Positions 59,784 to 64,000 of a DNA stretch of 64,000 nt are shown here, piece by piece. Every line of letters begins with the position of its first letter. Within the stretch, counting starts at the first letter, position 1. The notes under the pieces were generated by a model, which saw only the letters and a list, made by a program, of their open reading frames with translations, ran no database searches and was not told the DNA's origin. Position numbers and translations under genes: made by a program. This DNA comes from CAWDVH01 sp963805705 (GTDB lineage Bacteria; Actinomycetota; Actinomycetes; Streptosporangiales; Streptosporangiaceae), in NCBI GenBank assembly GCA_963805705.1, contig CAWDVH010000003.1, positions 1 through 64,000 on the forward strand, written 5' to 3'.

Positions 59784-61874
59784 ATGGCCCCGGAGGTCCG
59801 ACCAAGCCCGGCGGCACCGCGCGACCCGGGGTCCCCCCCGATACACCCGGAGGTGGCGGCGCTGCTGGCGCGGAGCAACCGGCTGGGCTCCGACCCGCGC
59901 ACCACTAACTACGCCGGCGGAAACACCTCGGTCAAGGCCACGGCCACCGACCCGGCGACCGGGCAGCCGGCCGAGGTGATGTGGGTCAAGGGCTCAGGCG
60001 GCGACCTCGGCACGCTGCGGGCCGGCGGGCTGGCCGTGCTGCGGCTGGACCGGATCCGGGCCCTGACCGGCGTCTACCAGGGAGCCGAGCACGAGGACGA
60101 CATGGTGCCGTTGTTCGACTACTGCCTGCACGGCAAGGGCGGCGCGGCACCGTCCATCGACACCGCGATGCACGGGCTGCTGAGTCCCGCGCATGTGGAT
60201 CATCTGCACCCTGACTCCGGGATCGCGCTGGCGGCGGCGTCCGACGGCGAGAGGCTGACCGCCGAATGCTTCGGTGACCGCGTCGCGTGGGTGCCGTGGC
60301 GGCGGCCGGGCTTCCAGCTGGGCCTGGACATCGCCGCCCTGCAGCAGGGCAATCCGGCGGCCATCGGCGTGATACTGGGCGGTCACGGGATCACGGCGTG
60401 GGGCGCGACGAGCCAGGAGTGCGAGGCACGCTCCCTGGAGATCATCGCGACCGCGCAGCGATTTGCGGACGAGACGGGCAAGGACGAGGCGTTTGGGCCC
60501 TATGTTGAGGAAAACCACCCGCTGCCAGTCGCTGACCGCCGGGCCCGCGCCGCGGCGATCGCGCCGGTCATCCGCGGGCTGGCGTCGACCGACCGGCCTG
60601 CGCTCGGGCACTTCACCGACAATCCCGCCGTGCTGGACTTCCTGGCCAGCCGGGATCATCCGCGGCTGGCCGCCCTCGGCACTTCCTGTCCCGACCATTT
60701 CCTGCGTACCAAGGTGCGGCCGCTGGTGCTTGACCTGCCGCCGTCGGCTCCGCTGCCGGCCGTGCTCACCCGCCTGCACCAGCTGCACGCCGCCTACCGC
60801 GCGGACTACATCGCCTACTACCAGCGGCATGCCACCGCCTCCTCGCCGCCGATGCGCGGCGCCGATCCCGCGATCGTCCTGGTGCCGGGCGTGGGGATGT
60901 TCAGCTTCGGCACGGACAAGCAGGGCGCGCGGGTAGCCGGCGAGTTCTACCTCAACGCGATCAACGTGATGCGCGGCGCCGAGTCGATGTCCGCGTACGC
61001 CCCGATCAGCGAGGCAGAGAAATTCCGGATCGAGTACTGGGCGCTGGAGGAGGCCAAGCTCGCGCGGCGCCCCGCGCCCAGGGCCCTGGCCGGCCGGGTG
61101 GCCCTGGTGACCGGCGGCGGGTCAGGGATCGGCCGGGCTACCGCCGCGCGCCTGGCCGGCGAGGGCGCGTGCGTGGTGGTCGCCGACCGCGACGAGGACG
61201 CCGGGCGCACGACGGCCGGCGCGCTCGGCTCCGGTGACGTGGCGTGCGCCGTGACCGCGGACGTGACCGACGAGGCCAGCGTCGCGGCGGCGTTCCGGGC
61301 GGCTGCGCTGGCCTTCGGCGGCGTGGACCTGGTGGTCAACAATGCCGGGCTGTCGATCTCGCGGCCGCTGCTGGAGACCACCTCCGCCGACTGGGATCTG
61401 CAGCACCAGGTGATGGCCAGGGGATCCTTCCTGGTGTCCCGCGAGGCGGCGCGGGTGATGCAGGCGCAGGGCCTGGGCGGGGACATCATCTACATCTGCA
61501 GCAAGAACTCGGTCTTCGCGGGTCCCGACAACGTCGCCTACGGCGCCGCCAAGGCGGACCAGGCGCACCAGGTCCGGCTGCTCGCGGCTGAGCTCGGAGC
61601 GCTGGGCATCCGGGTCAACGGGATCAACCCGGACGGCGTCGTGCGGGGCTCGGGCATCTTCGCGGGCGGCTGGGGCGCCCAGCGGGCCGCGGTGTACGGC
61701 GTGCCCGAGGAAGAGCTCGGCGCGTTCTACGCCCGGCGCACCCTGCTGGGCGCCGAGGTACTGCCCGAGCACGTCGCGGCGGCCGTGGTGGCGCTGACCG
61801 CCGGAGAGCTGCCGCTGACGACGGGCTTGCATATTCCGGTCGACGGCGGCGTGGCGGCCGCGTTCCTGCGCTGA
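59784..61874 (+). CDS. rhaEW: Fused rhamnulose-1-phosphate aldolase / lactaldehyde dehydrogenase (SDR)
   Basis: 696 residues. N-terminal class II aldolase (~1-430): NYAGGNTSVKATATDPATGQ, WVKGSGGDLGTLRAGGLAVL, HVDHLHPDSGIALAA, with His metal ligands, and ILGGHGITAWGATSQECE. The C-terminal SDR (~440-696) has VTGGGSGIGRATAARLAGEG, LVVNNAGLSISRPLL, the catalytic Ser in ICSKNSVFAGPDN and YGAAKADQAH (Y-x-x-x-K). The first half cleaves L-rhamnulose 1-phosphate to DHAP and L-lactaldehyde; the second oxidises lactaldehyde. AAGGAG sits before the ATG. All key residues are present. Confidence 0.95.
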   Translation: MAPEVRPSPAAPRDPGSPPIHPEVAALLARSNRLGSDPRTTNYAGGNTSVKATATDPATGQPAEVMWVKGSGGDLGTLRAGGLAVLRLDRIRALTGVYQGAEHEDDMVPLFDYCLHGKGGAAPSIDTAMHGLLSPAHVDHLHPDSGIALAAASDGERLTAECFGDRVAWVPWRRPGFQLGLDIAALQQGNPAAIGVILGGHGITAWGATSQECEARSLEIIATAQRFADETGKDEAFGPYVEENHPLPVADRRARAAAIAPVIRGLASTDRPALGHFTDNPAVLDFLASRDHPRLAALGTSCPDHFLRTKVRPLVLDLPPSAPLPAVLTRLHQLHAAYRADYIAYYQRHATASSPPMRGADPAIVLVPGVGMFSFGTDKQGARVAGEFYLNAINVMRGAESMSAYAPISEAEKFRIEYWALEEAKLARRPAPRALAGRVALVTGGGSGIGRATAARLAGEGACVVVADRDEDAGRTTAGALGSGDVACAVTADVTDEASVAAAFRAAALAFGGVDLVVNNAGLSISRPLLETTSADWDLQHQVMARGSFLVSREAARVMQAQGLGGDIIYICSKNSVFAGPDNVAYGAAKADQAHQVRLLAAELGALGIRVNGINPDGVVRGSGIFAGGWGAQRAAVYGVPEEELGAFYARRTLLGAEVLPEHVAAAVVALTAGELPLTTGLHIPVDGGVAAAFLR

Positions 61875-61917
61875 TGGACAGTTCCGGCGGGCTCGGGCGG
61901 CAGAGGGAGGTTCGCTG

Positions 61918-63444
61918 ATGGCGGCCGTGGCGGTGGCGGCGGTGGACCTGGGCGCATCGTCGGGTCGGGTCATAGTGGGCCGGGTGGCGGCGGGCGGGTC
62001 CAGGTCGGGATCGGGGCCTGGGTCTGGGTCTGGGTTTCGCCGGCTGGAGCTGCATGAGGTGCACAGGTTCCCCAATGCCGGTGTCACGGTGCTACAGACG
62101 CTGCACTGGGACATCCTGCGGCTGCACGCGGGCGTGCTCGGCGGCCTGCGCGCGGCCGGACGGGAATTCGAGCTGGACAGCGTGGGGATCGATTCCTGGG
62201 GAGTGGACTACGGCCTGCTTGACGCGGACGGCGCCCTGCTCGGTAACCCGGTCCACTACCGCGACGCCCGGACCACCAGCGCGGTCGTCGGCCGGGTGCT
62301 GGCGAAGATCCCGGCGCAGGAGCTGTACGCGGTTACCGGCATCCAGCAGCTGGCGCTCAACACCATCTACCAGCTCGCCGCGGCGGCCGGCACGCCGCAG
62401 CTGCAGGCGGCCCGTACCCTGCTGCTCATCCCTGACCTGCTGGCCTACTGGCTTACCGGGCAGGCCGGCGCGGAGGTCACCAACGCCTCGACCACCCAGC
62501 TGCTGGAGGCCAGCACGCGGACGTGGGCCGCATCCATCATGGGCCGGGCCGGCATTCCCGCTGGCCTCTTCCCGCCGCTGCGCCAGCCGGGTGCGGTCAT
62601 CGGCGACCTGCTGCCGGGCGTGGCCGACGAGACGGGCCTGGGCGGGCGGCCGCGCGGCCCGGTGCCCGTGATCGCCGTCGGCTCGCACGACACGGCGTCC
62701 GCGGTGGCGGGCGTGCCGGCGGCGGGACCCGGCTTCGGCTACATCTGCTGCGGGACCTGGTCGCTGGTCGGCATGGAACTCGACCGGCCGGTGCTGACCG
62801 AGTCCAGCCGGCGAGCCAACTTCAGCAATGAGGCCGGGATCGACGGCACGATCCGGTACCTGCGCAATGTCATGGGCCTGTGGCTGCTGCAGGAGTCGCT
62901 GCGCGAATGGGCGGCGGCGGGCCAGCCCGCCGATCAGGAGCGGCTGCTGGCCGAGGCCGCCCGGCTGCCCGCGCTGCGCTTCGTGATTGACCCGGACGAC
63001 CCGGCGTTCCTGCCGCCCGGCGACATGCCATCCCGGATCGCGGCGGCCTGCCGGGCGGCCGGCCAGGCGCCCCCGGCCAGCCCGGCGGAGACCGTCCGGT
63101 GCATCCTGGACAGCCTGGCGCTCGCCTACCGGCGAGCGATCATCGACGCCCAGGCGCTGTCCGGGCGGCACGTGGATACCGTTCACCTGGTCGGCGGCGG
63201 GGCGCGCAATCGGCTGCTGGGCCAGCTCACCGCCGACGCCTGCGGCCTGCCGGTGATAGCCGGGCCGGCCGAGGCGACCGCCATCGGGAACGTCCTGGTC
63301 CAGGCCCGCGCGCTGGGCGCAGCCCCCGATGACCTGGCCGGGATGCGCGCGCTCATCCGGGCCACGCAGCCCCTGCGGCGGTTCGAGCCGGACGGTGATG
63401 GCGCGCGGTGGCGGGCCGCCGCCGGGCGGGTAGCGTCCGGCTGA
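61918..63444 (+). CDS. rhaB: L-rhamnulose kinase (FGGY family)
   Basis: 508 residues. The FGGY start is VAAVDLGASSGRVIVGRVAA, followed by VGIDSWGVDYGLLDADGALL, which carries the substrate Asp, and VHYRDARTTSAVVGRVLAKI. The second domain has VIAVGSHDTASAVAGVPAAG, YICCGTWSLVGMELDRPVLT and HLVGGGARNRLLGQLTADAC for ATP. It phosphorylates L-rhamnulose. A Ser/Gly-rich insert (~30-45, GSRSGSGPGSGSG) lies in the first domain. GGGAGG is seven bases upstream. It is the last enzyme gene and is followed by a stem-loop. Confidence 0.94.
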   Translation: MAAVAVAAVDLGASSGRVIVGRVAAGGSRSGSGPGSGSGFRRLELHEVHRFPNAGVTVLQTLHWDILRLHAGVLGGLRAAGREFELDSVGIDSWGVDYGLLDADGALLGNPVHYRDARTTSAVVGRVLAKIPAQELYAVTGIQQLALNTIYQLAAAAGTPQLQAARTLLLIPDLLAYWLTGQAGAEVTNASTTQLLEASTRTWAASIMGRAGIPAGLFPPLRQPGAVIGDLLPGVADETGLGGRPRGPVPVIAVGSHDTASAVAGVPAAGPGFGYICCGTWSLVGMELDRPVLTESSRRANFSNEAGIDGTIRYLRNVMGLWLLQESLREWAAAGQPADQERLLAEAARLPALRFVIDPDDPAFLPPGDMPSRIAAACRAAGQAPPASPAETVRCILDSLALAYRRAIIDAQALSGRHVDTVHLVGGGARNRLLGQLTADACGLPVIAGPAEATAIGNVLVQARALGAAPDDLAGMRALIRATQPLRRFEPDGDGARWRAAAGRVASG

Positions 63445-63461
63445 GGATGCGGCCCGGAACT

Positions 63462-63480
63462 AACCCGGTGGAGCCGGGTT
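63462..63480 (+). terminator. Stem-loop after rhaB
   Basis: AACCCGG-TGGAG-CCGGGTT forms a perfect 7-bp stem and 5-base loop, 18 bases after the rhaB stop. No T-run follows. It separates the operon from the LacI gene. Confidence 0.5.
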
Positions 63481-63577
63481 CAGCTGCACCCGGCAAGTTG
63501 AGAACCGGATTCACCGGGCTACGGGGGCGGCCGTGCGGCAGGCCCGGGCTCGGCTCGGAGTGAACCTTGGCGAACAT

Positions 63578-63590
63578 TTGACACGTTCCA
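63578..63590. promoter_or_regulatory. Candidate LacI-family operator before the regulator gene
   Basis: TTGACACGTTCCA, one base different from the site before rhaT. It contains a TTGACA -35-like box, so binding would block the regulator's own promoter. It lies 42 bases before the GTG start. Confidence 0.65.
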
Positions 63591-63632
63591 AGGGGGGCAA
63601 CGACACTGACAGGCAGGCCAGAGAGGATGCCG

Positions 63633-64000
63633 GTGAACGCGCCGATCAGCATTAGGGACGTGGCCGCGCACGCGGGGGTCTCGGTGGGCACCGTCTCCAA
63701 CGTGCTGAACCGGCCGGAAATCGTCGCGCGGCCGACCCGTGACCGGGTGCACGCGGCGATTAAGGCGCTGGGCTTTGTCAGGAACGAGTCAGCGCGCCAG
63801 CTGCGGGCCGGGCGCAGCCGCATGATCGGGCTGGTGGTCCTCGACGTGGCGAACCCGTTCTTCACCGACGTCGCCCGCGGGGTCGAGGACGAGGCCAGCA
63901 TGGCCGGGCTGTCGGTGATCCTGTGCAACAGCGATGACCAGCTGCCGAAGGAGACCCGCTACCTGGAGCTGCTGGAAGAGCACCGGGTGCAGGGCATCCT
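63633..64000 (+). CDS. LacI-family regulator (partial, runs off the end)
   Basis: About 122 residues are visible. GTG 63633 has GAGAGG six bases upstream; ATG 63627 is possible. DNA-binding domain: ISIRDVAAHAGVSVGTVSNV, then LNRPEIVARPTRDRVHAAIK and LGFVRNESARQLRAGRS, which is the LacI hinge. The ligand domain begins with MIGLVVLDVANPFFTDVARG. It probably controls the rhamnose operon, which ends 188 bases upstream, given the matching operator-like sites. Confidence 0.93.
   Translation, partial: MNAPISIRDVAAHAGVSVGTVSNVLNRPEIVARPTRDRVHAAIKALGFVRNESARQLRAGRSRMIGLVVLDVANPFFTDVARGVEDEASMAGLSVILCNSDDQLPKETRYLELLEEHRVQGI

Noticed and set aside
1..64000. Prophage, transposase, integrase or replication origin
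   Set aside because: No such gene, insertion-sequence end repeat or DnaA-box cluster was seen.

Overview
The window is a stretch of a high-GC actinomycete chromosome. Evidence: strongly GC-biased third codon positions, GTG/TTG starts, a tRNA gene without an encoded CCA end, a type VII (ESX) secretion locus with WXG100 proteins and mycosins, a tRNA-Met/rpmG/MaoC/MaoC/murB block, an LtrA-family membrane protein, GAF-ANTAR and STAS regulators, and a rifamycin phosphotransferase preceded by a rifamycin-associated element. The species cannot be named; a filamentous, soil-type actinomycete is the likeliest source.

Layout. (A) 1-12,018: an ESX locus. On the minus strand run eccD, eccB (frameshifted), two WXG100 genes, a 168-residue candidate substrate, a Gly-rich PPE-like protein and the start of a second mycosin cut by the window edge. 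eccC is divergent on the plus strand and converges on a complete mycosin. (B) 12,208-17,229: murB, an unknown protein, a VOC protein, an AT-richer membrane-anchored hypothetical, two MaoC-type hot-dog dehydratases, rpmG and tRNA-Met. (C) 17,432-22,728: a His-rich protein, a Ser-every-third-residue repeat protein coupled to ltrA, an SDR, a luciferase-like flavin oxidoreductase, a GAF-ANTAR protein and a frameshifted STAS protein. (D) 22,739-30,229: a probable N-methylglycine catabolic cluster. A divergent APC permease and GntR/HutC regulator face a phosphotransferase, a dimethylglycine oxidase-like flavoprotein and L-serine ammonia-lyase, with a GTCTAGAC palindrome between the two arms. (E) 30,302-42,501: housekeeping and accessory genes (AcuC, alcohol dehydrogenase, Ohr, PemK-like protein, DUF2071, a possible conflict-type membrane protein, SDRs, hydrolase, DUF1269, DUF2332, a pore-like membrane protein, a methyltransferase). 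(F) 42,655-51,402: a frameshifted sensor kinase coupled to a SnoaL-like protein, an XRE/NTPase/TPR regulator, a VOC protein, and rifamycin phosphotransferase with its 19-bp palindrome. (G) 51,478-64,000: a hypothetical membrane protein, then a complete L-rhamnose operon (ABC importer, mutarotase, isomerase, kinase, fused aldolase-dehydrogenase) and the start of a LacI regulator. Matching near-palindromes sit before the operon and before the regulator.

Two features run across the window. First, four otherwise good genes (eccB, the STAS gene, the sensor kinase, the rhamnose ABC ATPase) each need exactly one single-base correction to restore the frame. Second, short tandem repeats of 8-30 bp occur repeatedly at gene junctions and in linkers.
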